14,716 bases of DNA. Origin: Dentipellis sp. KUC8613 (taxonomy: Eukaryota > Basidiomycota > Agaricomycetes > Russulales > Hericiaceae). The first letter of the stretch is position 1; every line of letters starts with the position of its first letter. The stretch is from contig NSJX01000056.1 of assembly GCA_002286715.1 (NCBI GenBank), forward strand, positions 120,814 to 135,529, written 5' to 3'. The translations under genes and the position numbers were made by a program. Shown in pieces: positions 1 to 7,575 of the stretch. Under the pieces are notes generated by a model. It saw only the letters and a program-made list of their open reading frames with translations. It made no database searches and had not been told where the DNA came from.

Positions 1-284
1 GTCGGTGCTATAAATTCAGGAAAAATTCGTAAAAATTGCATATTGTGTAAATTTCTCTTTTAGAGCCGTTCGTGAGATAAGGGGGCATTTGGAATCGAGC
101 GTCGCTCAGAATACGTCGATCTGCACATCTATTCCTGTCAAGTTTTCCGTCGGCCGCATTTGGACGATGCGACTTGGGCTATGAGCACAGTGCCTGGCCG
201 TGTTTCATACACACAGACATCAATACGGTTTCTATTCACTGATAATCTTGCGTACATGTAATAAGCATACACGTCTACATACTG
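1..284 (+). repeat. Left arm of large inverted repeat, outer segment A
   Basis: Matches the reverse complement of 11052-11335 with no indels (paired coordinates sum to 11336). By eye there are 5 substitutions, near 96, 125, 168, 186 and 199. Four of the five are CpG-to-TpG/CpA type changes, three of them decayed in this left copy and one in the right copy. The match starts at base 1, so the arm may extend left of the window. The arm stops at 284 because a 4.37-kb segment is inserted; it resumes at 4656. No coding frame of interest is visible. Confidence 0.95.
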
Positions 285-803
285 TTCTGATTCATCTATG
301 AATCAGTTCTAAATATGGGGCGGCCCTTAGGAACTCGCGCGACCTCGCATCGCCCCGTTAGGAAGTCAGTTCACACGGTTTCAGCTCCATCTGTTCACTT
401 TTCAACATGTTCGTTTTCTGTATGCTCTCATATGTAGCCAATATAGCTGAAACTTTGCATGCATATTGAAAAACATAATATACATGTATCCTGAATTTTG
501 CGTAATTCTTTAAGATCAACGTCGTTCGCAAAGTCGAAGTCGCGTTGCGGAAAAGGGCTCAATTGCAGCAATCTGCTGCTTCCGAGGCCAATAATAGGAA
601 AATAAATCTCCTATTTTTCCGAAAACTTGCAAAGTGCACTGTAAATGCACTCTAATTTATTGCACAACTCTGCGATTTTATTAGAGCCTGAGGAAGCGTT
701 CTGATGTGTCCACAGGAGGACGCGCGTACTTCGCGGGAATTGCCGAAGGCAGTCTTTGGGACTGAGACGCACTTCGTTGTTCCAGCTCAACACACACTTC
801 TCA
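283..803 (+). repeat. Diverged copia-type LTR (LTR-1)
   Basis: Begins TGTTCTGATTC and ends near ...CACTTCTCA, about 521 bp. It shares four landmarks in the same order and spacing with the LTRs at 6122-6647 (reverse) and 6870-7425. These are a terminal hairpin CTGATTCAT-ct-ATGAATCAG (287-306), TTTTCTGTATGCTCT (from 414, offset 127), CGAAGTCGCG (535-544, offset 248) and CGCGGGAATTGCCGAAG (732-748, offset 445). A 28-bp stretch at 285-312 is identical to 6903-6930. AATAAA at 601-606 is a possible poly(A) signal. No primer-binding site for an initiator tRNA follows it, so it is probably a solo or orphaned LTR. The 3' end is approximate. Confidence 0.75.
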
Positions 804-954
804 TGGCGATGGACTCGCTGCCGCGCACACACACCCCCACATGCCTGCGCGCCCGCCAAAGCATACCTAGATGGATGGGGAAGGTGGACCGGCAGGGAAT
901 CGGTGAGTTCTCTCTTGTTTCTTTCTTGTTTTTTTCTTCTTTTCCTTCCCCTTC
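804..954. other. Transition between LTR-1 and GC-rich block, with donor-like site
   Basis: Short CA-rich run (about 826-838), then a purine-containing stretch ending in GTGAGT at 903-908, followed by a long T/C tract. The GTGAGT plus pyrimidine run looks like a 5' splice donor. The first downstream AG is only at about 1135, so an intron here would be unusually long and is weakly supported. No gene is recognised. Confidence 0.35.
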
Positions 955-3690
955 CTTCCGCTCTCACTCGCGCTTGCCATCCTCGCTCGCGTTCGCCGCC
1001 CTCGCTCGCCATCTCCCGCCGCCTCATCACCCCCATCACCCCCGTTCCCGCTCGTCCTGACCCTCGCCTCCACCCTTGCACGCCCGCACCGCCTCGCTCG
1101 CTCGCCCTCACCCTCACTCTGCCTTGCGCCCCAGCTCCTGCTGCCGTCATTCGCCGTCACGCTGCCGCCCCTGCACCCCCCCCCCTCGCCGCTGTCGTTC
1201 GTCTTTGCGACGCCGTCACGCGCCACCGTCGTTCGTCTTCGCGACGCCTTCACGCGCCGCCGTCGCGCGCCTTCGCGACAGCTGTCGCACCCCCCCATTG
1301 TCGCTGTTGTTCGCCTCCACGAAGACGCTCCCTCCCTCACGCCGTCCCACTCACCCTCTCGCCGCCCCGCGTGCCCCAGCAACGACACAGCAAGCATGTC
1401 TTGGGGCGTCATGCGCCCTAGCAACGGCGCACTCTCGCGCCAGCGCGGGCCCGCCATGCCCTCTCTCGTGCCCTCACCGCCCTCATGCGCCGCCGCCGCC
1501 CTCACGCACCTGCACGCCGCCGCTTTCATAGGTAAGTTTTTTTTCTCGTTTTTCGCTCTCCTCCCTCCAGCCCTGCGTCCTTGTGCGCTCGCTCCTCCCC
1601 GCGCTGCCGCAGCACGGCGGTCTCGCACTCGTGTGCTGCTGTTTTGCACCCACAAGCCCACCCGGCGTGCTCGCCCACCCGCACCGCCCCTACACTGCCG
1701 CTCCAAGCGCGTGGGCTGCCGTTTTCGTGCGCGACGCGCCTCAACGAGCCTCGCTCATCCCCACCCTGCCGCAGTACGGCGACTTCGCGCCCGTTCTCCG
1801 CCGTTTCGCGCCCACAAGCCCAACACCGCTCGCACATAGGCGCTCACCCTAGCGACGTTGTCTGCGGCCCACACTGGCCCCACGTCGCCGATATGAGCAT
1901 GCGCGCCCCCTTTACCGCATGCGACATGCCCCCACACCGCCCCAACATGGCGGTCTCGCGCCCGCGGCCCTCACTCGCCCCTGCACCGTCTCCACATCGC
2001 CTATTTGAGCGTACCCTTTCGCGCCCCAACGCCTCACGCGCCCCTTCGCACCCTTGCACATGCCCCTCCGCGCCCTCTGACACGCCCTGGCTGCCCTCTC
2101 CTGTGCACTGTCGCGCCTTGTTGTGCCACGCAGCCCCTCTCATTTGCCGCTGCCGACTCGTGGCGCCTCGCAGTATCGTCTTGTGGCTCGCGGCACCCTC
2201 TTACGCCCTGGCTTGTGCCCTGCCCGCCGTCCCGCGCCCTCGCTCTCCGCCCCTCATGCGCTTCAGTGCCCTGTTGCGCTGTCGCGCCACTGCCCACACT
2301 CGTTCTCATGCCGTCATCACGCGCACTTGCACGGTGATCGCGCGCCCTCACCCACCCTCGCGCCACCCTCGCTCGCCGCCCTCCCACGCCCCAGCGCCCG
2401 CCTTCGTGCCGCCACCATCTATCGTCGCCGCCATTGTATGCGCAAGTGGTGCCATCGCCACGCGCCCTCGCTCGCCGCCCTCCCGCGCCCCAGCGCCCAC
2501 CTCGCGCCCCGTCACGCGCCATCATGCACCCTCCGTTGCTGCCCTTGCACTGCCCTTGCGCACCGTCGCCACACCGTCACGGGCCATCGCGCGCCCTCGC
2601 TCCGCACCACGCGCCCCGTGCCTCCACATGTACTATGAGCCGGCCTTGCGCGCCCTCGCGCTGTCCTCTCGGCCCCCTGGCGGCCCGCTCGTACCGCGCG
2701 GTGTCGACGCTATCTGGACCCCCTGCTGCGCCGCGTGCCGCCATCGCGCCGTCCTCGAGCTCCGCTGGGAAATCTGCACCCCACGACGCCGTCTTCAGGC
2801 CCTGCGGGCCGTCTGCACACCCCGTCACGCCCTCTTGATGCCCCGCTGGGCCATCTTCGGGCCTCGCCGGTGTCTGCGCTCCGTCGCGCTCAGGCCACCG
2901 TCTTCGGGCCCCATTGTGGTTGTCTTGCGCCCGCCGCCGCCGCCTTCGGGCCCCGCCGCTGTCTGCACGCTCCGTCGCGCCCAGGCCGCCACCTTCGGGC
3001 CCCGTGGGGGTCGTTTTGCGCCGTCATGCCCTCTTCGCACCGTCGCACCCCTCGTCGCACCCGCCCACCCTTGTCACGTCGTCGCATTGTCGCATTGTCG
3101 CGTCGTCGCGGTGTCGTGTCATTGCGCCCGTCTCGCCCGTCCCGCGCCCGCCCTCCTCGTGCCTTCCTCTTCGCGCCGTATTCGCGCCGTCGCGTCCGCC
3201 AGCCGTCTCCGCGCCGTCGCGCCCACGCGCCATCTTCGCGCCGTCGTGTCGTTGCGCCAGTCTCACGCCATCACGCCGGTCTCGCCCCCGCCCTCTTCGC
3301 GCCGCTCGCACCCTCTTCGCGCCCTTGTCGGCGCCTCGCGCCCTGCCAACGTCACACGCGCTGTCGCGCTGTCGTCTGCCCTCGCTCTCGCCGCTCTGCC
3401 CGCCGCCTCACGCCTTCCCGCATCAACTCGCGCCTCCCTGCCCGTCCTCTCTACGCGCCGTCGGCCTGCCGTGTTGGTGCCCGTGCGCTGTGTTGCTGCG
3501 CTGCGTGCCTTAGCGACGACGCAGGCTATGCGCTGCACGCCCTCCTGCAAGCCCTCTCACCGGCCTGCGTGCCCTCTCACCGGCCCAACGGCCCTCTCAC
3601 CGATCCAGACGACATCTGGCAGCCCCATTCGCCGTATCAGTGCCCGCGCATTGTGTCGCTCCACCGCACGCCTTAGCAACGGTGCGACAG
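955..3690 (+). repeat. C-rich minisatellite block 1 (about 20-bp degenerate unit)
   Basis: Strongly C-rich and G-poor on this strand, and dense in CpG. It is built of units of about 20 bp that start CCCYG or CCGYC, carry a YGTCT core and end TGCRC, TGCG or TTCGGG. Well-resolved consecutive units run 2779-3020, many of 20-21 bp. An undegraded 20-bp triplet beginning GCCCTCTCACCG lies at 3551-3610. Larger duplications are superimposed: about 91 bp (2879 versus 2970) and about 162 bp (1604 versus 1766). The very long open frames here, including 1581-3779, encode only Ala/Pro/Arg/Ser/His/Cys low complexity. They arise from lack of stops in GC-rich DNA, since unit lengths of 19, 20 and 21 bp shift the frame continually. 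Not a gene in my reading. Confidence 0.85.
3551..3610 (+). repeat. Three tandem copies of the 20-bp unit
   Basis: Three adjacent 20-bp copies (3551-3570, 3571-3590, 3591-3610), each opening GCCCTCTCACCG and differing only in the last eight bases or so. This is the cleanest local proof of a 20-bp period in block 1. Confidence 0.9.
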
Positions 3691-3960
3691 GCATCCCTCG
3701 TGAGGCCCGCGAGCAGCGTGGCAGTTTGGGCAGAGCATCGGACACGACAGCAGGCGCAGGAGCTCACGCGCGCTGTTGAGCGACAGCAGATTGCCAGCTC
3801 GGACTTCGAGTGCATCGTGCGACGGCGGATGGGCTGTATGACGGACGAAACGACAGAGGTAGGCTCTGCGCCCCCTATCCCGATTGATGCTCATTGTCTG
3901 CAGGACGACAACATGCTGCTCGCGAACCTCTCGCCCCAACGCCTCGACTGTCAAACGTGA
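3691..3960 (+). CDS. Possible coding island or exon inside minisatellite block 1 (unknown)
   Basis: The base composition changes here: purines return and the 20-bp period disappears. The frame ending at the TGA of 3958-3960 encodes a stretch of normal composition, including AEHRTRQQAQELTRAVERQQ, likely alpha-helical, then SDFECIVRRRMGCMTDETTE. A short intron may follow (GTAGGC at 3858 to CTGCAG ending 3902, 45 nt). It is in phase 0, so the protein continues as DDNMLLANLSPQRLD whether or not it is spliced. I recognise no family. The upstream end is undefined and runs into low-complexity frame. It could be a captured exon fragment, a decayed transposon piece or chance. Confidence 0.25.
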   Translation, partial: ASLVRPASSVAVWAEHRTRQQAQELTRAVERQQIASSDFECIVRRRMGCMTDETTEVGSAPPIPIDAHCLQDDNMLLANLSPQRLDCQT

Positions 3961-4289
3961 GCTCGCCATCGCTGCCGCTTGATTCGTGTCACCACCCGCC
4001 GTCTCGAGCACGCCCTCGCCCAGGCACCTTCTTGCACCCGCGCTGCATTTTCGGTGCTTGTGCTGTCGCAGCTTTCTTGCGCCATCACTGCGACACGACA
4101 CGATAAGTCGCTCTCTCCTTGCCACTCAACACACATCATCAATATGTACACATGTTCACATGCGCGCACAACACCCGCACACGCCAGCACGCACCGGCGC
4201 ATGCACCGGCGCAGACGAGAACGACTACCCTGCGCCCCACTGTTGTGCCCTTGCAACAGCGCCTCCTCCCTCTCTTGTGCAGGTTCCGA
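3961..4289 (+). repeat. End of minisatellite block 1 and CA-rich stretch
   Basis: Degenerate C-rich units continue to about 4100. A region rich in ACAC/CACG words (about 4125-4215) follows, then CTCTCTTGTGCAG at about 4271-4283, which resembles a 3' splice acceptor at the edge of the GC-rich domain. No gene recognised. Confidence 0.5.
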
Positions 4290-4655
4290 CTCCCAAAAGA
4301 AATGCTTATATCACACATGTCACTCTAACAAACATTCAAGTCTGGCTGTACAACAACTCAAATGATCTTACCAACACTATGTACAGCTTGTGAACAGCTG
4401 GATAAAATAAAATAAAATTGTGTAATATCATATAAAATCAAGTATAATCAAGTAAATTCAGAAGAACTTCAGAGAAGTCACATGGTTCTCAACAAGGTCA
4501 TATGAAATTAGATCAAATCAACTAGAGTTGAATTAAATGGGATAAGATTGAATGGAGCTGTGGATTCAAAATTATAGAAACTGCATAGAGGATTTGTGGG
4601 ATGATAAAAATATGATGAATCAGACCCTGCCGCTTGCCGGCCCACTCCTCACTAG
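4290..4655. other. AT-rich tail of the insertion, no gene seen
   Basis: Sharp fall in GC. It contains a short AAAAT microsatellite (about 4402-4418) and loosely repeated words such as ATCAAGTA and GAATTAAATGGG. No open frame of note and no recognisable LTR at the end that rejoins the arm at 4656. It could be the 3' portion of whatever was inserted. Confidence 0.5.
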
Positions 4656-4890
4656 TCATATTTTCAGAATTTATAGATTTATATTCCGGCCTCCACAATG
4701 GAATGTCTAAGAGCTTGTGTATTTGTGGACACGCGCTTCGGTCCGTGCGTGGGAAAGTCGGATGCCAACGCGTACACCCAACGCGCGTCGTTCTTCTTCC
4801 TTCTTTCCCTCATCCCTCCTCTCACTCTCCACCTTCCGCCCGCCCTTCTCTTCTCTCCTCTCCTTGCACCCAACCGCGCACCACGATCTA

Positions 4891-4950
4891 GTAAGTATTT
4901 TCTTTCGTATAACCTCTCTTACTAACGAAAGTCTCTTTGCTACGTGGCAG
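4891..4950 (+). other. Spliceosomal intron candidate 1 (60 nt)
   Basis: Perfect donor GTAAGT, perfect branch-point TACTAAC at 4920-4926, acceptor GTGGCAG ending 4950; branch A to AG is 25 nt. Length and signals are typical of fungal introns. It lies at the entry to the minisatellite stretch of segment B. Confidence 0.65.
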
Positions 4951-4984
4951 TGGCACTTTAGGCACCCGAGCGCTCTTGCGCCCT

Positions 4985-5265
4985 CGTCACACCCTTACTG
5001 CGCCCTTGTCCACTCCCTTCTCGCCCCATCGCGCTCTCGTCCTCCCTTTCTCGCACCGTCACTTCCTTCTCGCGCCGCCATCACGCCGTTTTCGCGCCGT
5101 CGCGCTCCTTTTGCGCCGTCGCGCTTTCGTCGCGTCTGCGCGCCCTCATCACGCCGTTCTTGCAACCATCACGCCATTCTCGTGTCGCTGCGCGCCCTCT
5201 CGTGTTGTCCTCATCACGTCCGCGCGCCCTCGTCGCACCCTTCTCACACCCTCCCATTGTATTCT
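4985..5265 (+). repeat. Minisatellite stretch inside segment B
   Basis: Same C-rich repeat of about 20 bp as in the large blocks, with units such as CCGCCATCACGCCGTTTTCG and CCGTCGCGCTCCTTTTGCG. It sits between intron candidates 1 and 2, and so would be exonic in a spliced transcript. Confidence 0.75.
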
Positions 5266-5336
5266 TGCCTTGAGGCTGTACTGTGTCTCTTACATTGTTC
5301 TTCTATCCGTTTTTGTGTTTCATGTCTTGCATCTAG

Positions 5337-5389
5337 GTGAGTTTCTTTCTTCTATGTCTACTGCTTTCTTCAACTGATTTGTCCTTTAG
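5337..5389 (+). other. Spliceosomal intron candidate 2 (53 nt)
   Basis: Donor GTGAGT directly after ATCTAG, branch-like CTGAT at 5374-5378 (branch A at 5377), acceptor TCCTTTAG ending 5389. The TGA formed by the donor (5338-5340) is an in-frame stop for one of the two possible reading frames and is removed by splicing. Confidence 0.55.
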
Positions 5390-5414
5390 GTTTATTCTAG
5401 CTTCTATTGCAATG

Positions 5415-5469
5415 GTATGTTGTCATTCTAATCCTTGTGGGCATAAGTGATACTCAATGAATCTTACAG
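5415..5469 (+). other. Spliceosomal intron candidate 3 (55 nt)
   Basis: Donor GTATGT, a CTAAT at 5428-5432 as a possible (somewhat distant) branch site, acceptor ATCTTACAG ending 5469. Weaker than introns 1 and 2, but the size is the same and it is in phase 0 relative to one of the two frames. Confidence 0.4.
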
Positions 5470-5753
5470 ATTACTCTTTGCCATGTAAAGATCTAGTCAG
5501 TAGTCTCATGTTCTCAATATTTTAGGTAGCTGTAGACTAGCTGTGTTGTATTTCAGTATAGTAATTAATAAAATGGATTTCAATTTCTCATTGTTTGGAT
5601 ATAAGGTTATAGAAGCATCTATTCTAGCTGGATGTGATGCATAGCTGCTGTGGCTATTGTGTTGTATACATAGTTGTTGGTGTTATTGTATTGCATGCAT
5701 AGAGCATATAGTATATGAAGCTTGTTGAACACCTATAGCAACCATAGTATAGT

Positions 5754-5895
5754 ACATTTTCCATAGCAGCCATAGCAATGTACATTTTCCATAGCAGCCA
5801 TAGCAATGTACCTTATTCCATAGCAGCCATAGCAATGTACCTTATTCCATAGCAGCCATAGCAATGTACCTTATTCCATAGCACTCCATAGCACT
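5754..5895 (+). repeat. Tandem repeat, 28-29 bp unit (CCATAGCAGCCATAGC)
   Basis: Units start at 5754, 5782 (28 bp each), 5810, 5839 (29 bp each) and 5868 (decayed last copy). The 28-bp units open ACATTTTCC, the 29-bp units ACCTTATTCC; the rest is the same. Looser CATAG/CTATGG words extend on both sides (about 5690-5985). Confidence 0.95.
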
Positions 5896-6009
5896 ATCAT
5901 AGCTGTTGGTGGTGGTTCTATAGCCTATCAACAAATAGACATTGCTATGGCTCTTTATAGGCTATAGTACCTATGATGTCCTATATACCCATGTATATTT
6001 TTTCTGATG

Positions 6010-6121
6010 TTAAAGTGAGAGCGGCGGCGACGTACCTATATTCCAAAAAAACCTACTTCTCTCCTGCCATTCGAAAGTCAGTCTGTGTGGGTTGAGGACA
6101 CGCGGACCGGAGGCTGTGGGG
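6010..6121. other. Junction sequence between inverted-repeat arm and LTR-2
   Basis: Unique 112 bp between the inner end of the left arm and the 3' end of the reverse-oriented LTR. It holds no repeat or gene that I can identify. Confidence 0.5.
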
Positions 6122-6647
6122 TGTAGAGTTGTATGGTGAGCTGCTATGACGAGGAGGCGTGCCTCTGCGACCATGACCAGCTTCGGCAATTCCCGCGAAG
6201 TGCGCGCAAGGTCTCGTCGATGAATCGAATCACTCTACCACACTCAAAACAATTCTTTAAATTGTTGAATAAATTATGATACGTGTAGGATACTATGCAT
6301 TACCAGTACAGACGATGCGAAACGTATAATAGAACTATTGGTGCAGATACCTGCAGACTTCTGTGACAGAGTCCATTTTCGCGACGCGACTTCGAGTTTG
6401 TGAGCGACTGTGATTCTCAAAAACCATAATAAATTGATAGTTTGTCGGTAATAGCATCTCACATACACAGCCCAAATTTCATAGCGATTGAGCAAGTATT
6501 AGAGCATACAGAAAATCAATATGTCGGAAAGTGAGCAGATGTGGCGGAAGAGCGTGGGAAACAGTTTCCCGTTTCCGCGATTAAAAGTTTCGACGCGTCT
6601 GCCAGCCGTCTCTAATTAGAAGTGATTCATGGCTGAATCAGAAACCA
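6122..6647 (-). repeat. Diverged copia-type LTR, reverse orientation (LTR-2)
   Basis: Read on the minus strand it starts TGGTTTCTGATTC at 6647 and ends ...CAACTCTACA at 6122, 526 bp. Relative to the hairpin start (6641) the landmarks lie at offset 126 (TTTTCTGTATGCTCT, from 6515), 247 (CGAAGTCGCG, 6394-6385) and 444 (CGCGGGAATTGCCGAAG, 6197-6181). These are nearly the same offsets as in the other two LTRs. Sequence between landmarks has diverged widely. No target-site duplication is visible. Its 5' end abuts, and by microhomology overlaps, the RNase H remnant. Confidence 0.8.
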
Positions 6648-6861
6648 GTCTGCAATCAGCACCTCGAAGCACCCAGAGCACCACGGCCGGATGAAGCACT
6701 TGGACCTGCGGTTCTACTGGCTTCGAGAGAAGGTGGAGGAGGGGGGCATCATCCGACCGGTGTTTATCCCCACGGATGCGATGCCTGCTGACATCCTGAC
6801 CAAGGCCTTGGCTAGAGACAGGGTGGTGAAGTGCAGGGAGATGTTGGGGCTTGTGGAGTGA
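6643..6861 (+). pseudogene. Ty1/copia polyprotein, C-terminal RNase H fragment
   Basis: The last 72 codons plus TGA of a copia pol gene. Translation begins NQSAI (normally DNQSAI), continues SKHPEHHGRMKHLDLRF, then PTDAMPADILTKAL and ends near GLVE. These are the classic C-terminal words of copia RNase H: the HH...KH-D-R motif and the P-D-ADILTK motif. The rest of the element (gag, protease, integrase, reverse transcriptase, most of RNase H) is missing, cut at the point where the reverse LTR-2 begins. The surviving frame has no stop or frameshift, so loss of the 5' part may be fairly recent. It belongs with the polypurine tract and 3' LTR just downstream. Confidence 0.92.
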
Positions 6862-6869
6862 GGGGGGAG
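6856..6869 (+). promoter_or_regulatory. Polypurine tract of the copia element
   Basis: GAGTGAGGGGGGAG overlaps the pol stop codon and lies immediately before the LTR start (TGTGTTTG). This is the position expected of the plus-strand DNA primer in LTR retrotransposons. Confidence 0.75.
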
Positions 6870-7425
6870 TGTGTTTGTGATGGTGTGTTTCTGATTTCTG
6901 ATTTCTGATTCATCTATGAATCAGTTCTAATAATCTGGAGAGCCAGCAAAACTCACGAACTTCAAAAAGTCCACTTCTGGTCATTGGTTCCCACGAACTC
7001 AGCCAGAATTGGGTCTAAGCACATTTTATACATTTTCTGTAGGCTCTACTTCTCATTCAATAGACATGAAACTTCGACCATGTATACATTATATCTATTT
7101 CTACTTGCCATGATTTTTTCAAATCATTTGAACGAGGCGCACGCTCAGAATTTCGAAGTCGCGTCGCACCAAATGAGCTATGTTAGAGAGATATGAGTAT
7201 TGTACACTGTCATATTCATCAATTTATTCAAAGATTTTGGTGAAGGTATACAATACTACAATATATGTCTTCTAGTTTTCTTAAAGATTTAGAGATTTTA
7301 TTGCCTTGTGAAAGATCATTTCTTTGGTGCAGCTGGGCTGACAAACTGCACGCGGGAATTGCCGAAGAGGCTCGCGCAGATGCGACTTCATGCTTGTCAC
7401 TCACTCTTGACATCAACGCACTTAC
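6870..7425 (+). repeat. 3' LTR of the copia remnant (LTR-3)
   Basis: Starts TGTGTTTG after the polypurine tract. Three copies of TTTCTGA (6888-6908) lead into the shared hairpin (6905-6924). Landmarks follow at offset 128 (TTTTCTGTAGGCTCT, from 7033), 249 (CGAAGTCGCG, 7154-7163) and 448 (CGCGGGAATTGCCGAAG, 7353-7369). The 3' end is approximate, judged by alignment with the other two LTR ends. Short open frames inside it (for example 6984-7196 and 7265-7564) have no recognisable product. Confidence 0.82.
6888..6908 (+). repeat. 7-bp tandem TTTCTGA x3
   Basis: Three perfect head-to-tail copies at the start of LTR-3. LTR-1 and LTR-2 carry only one, so this is a local expansion of the LTR terminus. 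Confidence 0.9.
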
Positions 7426-7575
7426 CGTCCATACGCACGCCACGATGACTGCCCGTCCTCAATGCACACAACAGAAGCAGGCGCGCATCAATATCAGAAG
7501 ATCTCGGAGAGAAAACCAATTGGGTGTCCAGGTGTGTTGTTGTTGCTATGATTTTTATTGTTAACTGACCACGCG

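Larger units (their letters stand above)
285..4655 (+). mobile_element. Composite insertion interrupting the left inverted-repeat arm
   Basis: The right arm runs continuously through the point that corresponds to 284|4656, so this 4371-bp segment is an insertion in the left copy (or a deletion in the right copy, which is less likely). It opens with a copia-type LTR, continues as a C-rich minisatellite and ends in an AT-rich tail. I see no clean target-site duplication: the left flank reads CATACTG and the right junction reads CACTAG before the arm resumes with TCATATTTTC. It may be a rearranged or decayed retroelement that carried minisatellite DNA, or several nested events. Confidence 0.7.
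4703..5400 (+). other. Candidate spliced transcript in segment B (coding status unclear)
   Basis: An ATG at 4703 opens a frame that reaches TAG at 4889-4891. That stop straddles the splice donor, so removing intron 1 (4891-4950) destroys it and joins the frame to one open across the minisatellite. Removing intron 2 (5337-5389) ends the frame at 5398-5400. Exons 4703-4890, 4951-5336 and 5390-5400 give 194 codons plus stop. A second frame from the ATG at 4762 also stays open if introns 1 to 3 are removed, ending 5494-5496 (188 aa). Both products are low complexity and match no family I know, and another ATG lies at 4698. A spliced non-coding RNA fits equally well. Confidence 0.3.
4656..6009 (+). 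repeat. Left arm of large inverted repeat, inner segment B
   Basis: Reverse complement of 9698-11051 with paired coordinates summing to 15707 throughout, so no indels over 1354 bp. I found no substitution in the stretches I compared; two different reading frames translate identically over 4717-5377 and its mirror. Order inside: short AT-rich start, exon-like segment with a T/C tract, intron candidate, about 300 bp of the 20-bp minisatellite, two more intron candidates, an AT-rich stretch, then the 28-29 bp tandem repeat. The match stops exactly after CTGATG (6004-6009). It does not look like a known TE class. Confidence 0.95.

Noticed and set aside
804..830. Primer-binding site after LTR-1
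   Set aside because: TGGCGATGGACTC starts with TGG but does not continue as the usual initiator-Met tRNA complement.
1532..1570. 39-nt intron (GTAAGT ... CTCCAG)
   Set aside because: No branch-point-like word and too short. The donor-like site before a T/C tract is probably coincidental in pyrimidine-rich DNA.
867..1706. 279-codon minus-strand frame rich in Arg/Gly
   Set aside because: It is the complement of the C-rich minisatellite. RGG-like composition follows from the repeat and not from an RNA-binding protein.
955..3690. CRISPR-like array
   Set aside because: Units are adjacent, degenerate and of about 20 bp, with no unique spacers. The context is eukaryotic.
1581..3779. 732-codon open frame in block 1
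   Set aside because: Only Ala/Pro/Arg/Ser/His/Cys low complexity. The underlying repeat has mixed 19-21 bp units that break any frame, and long frames are also open on other frames and strands.
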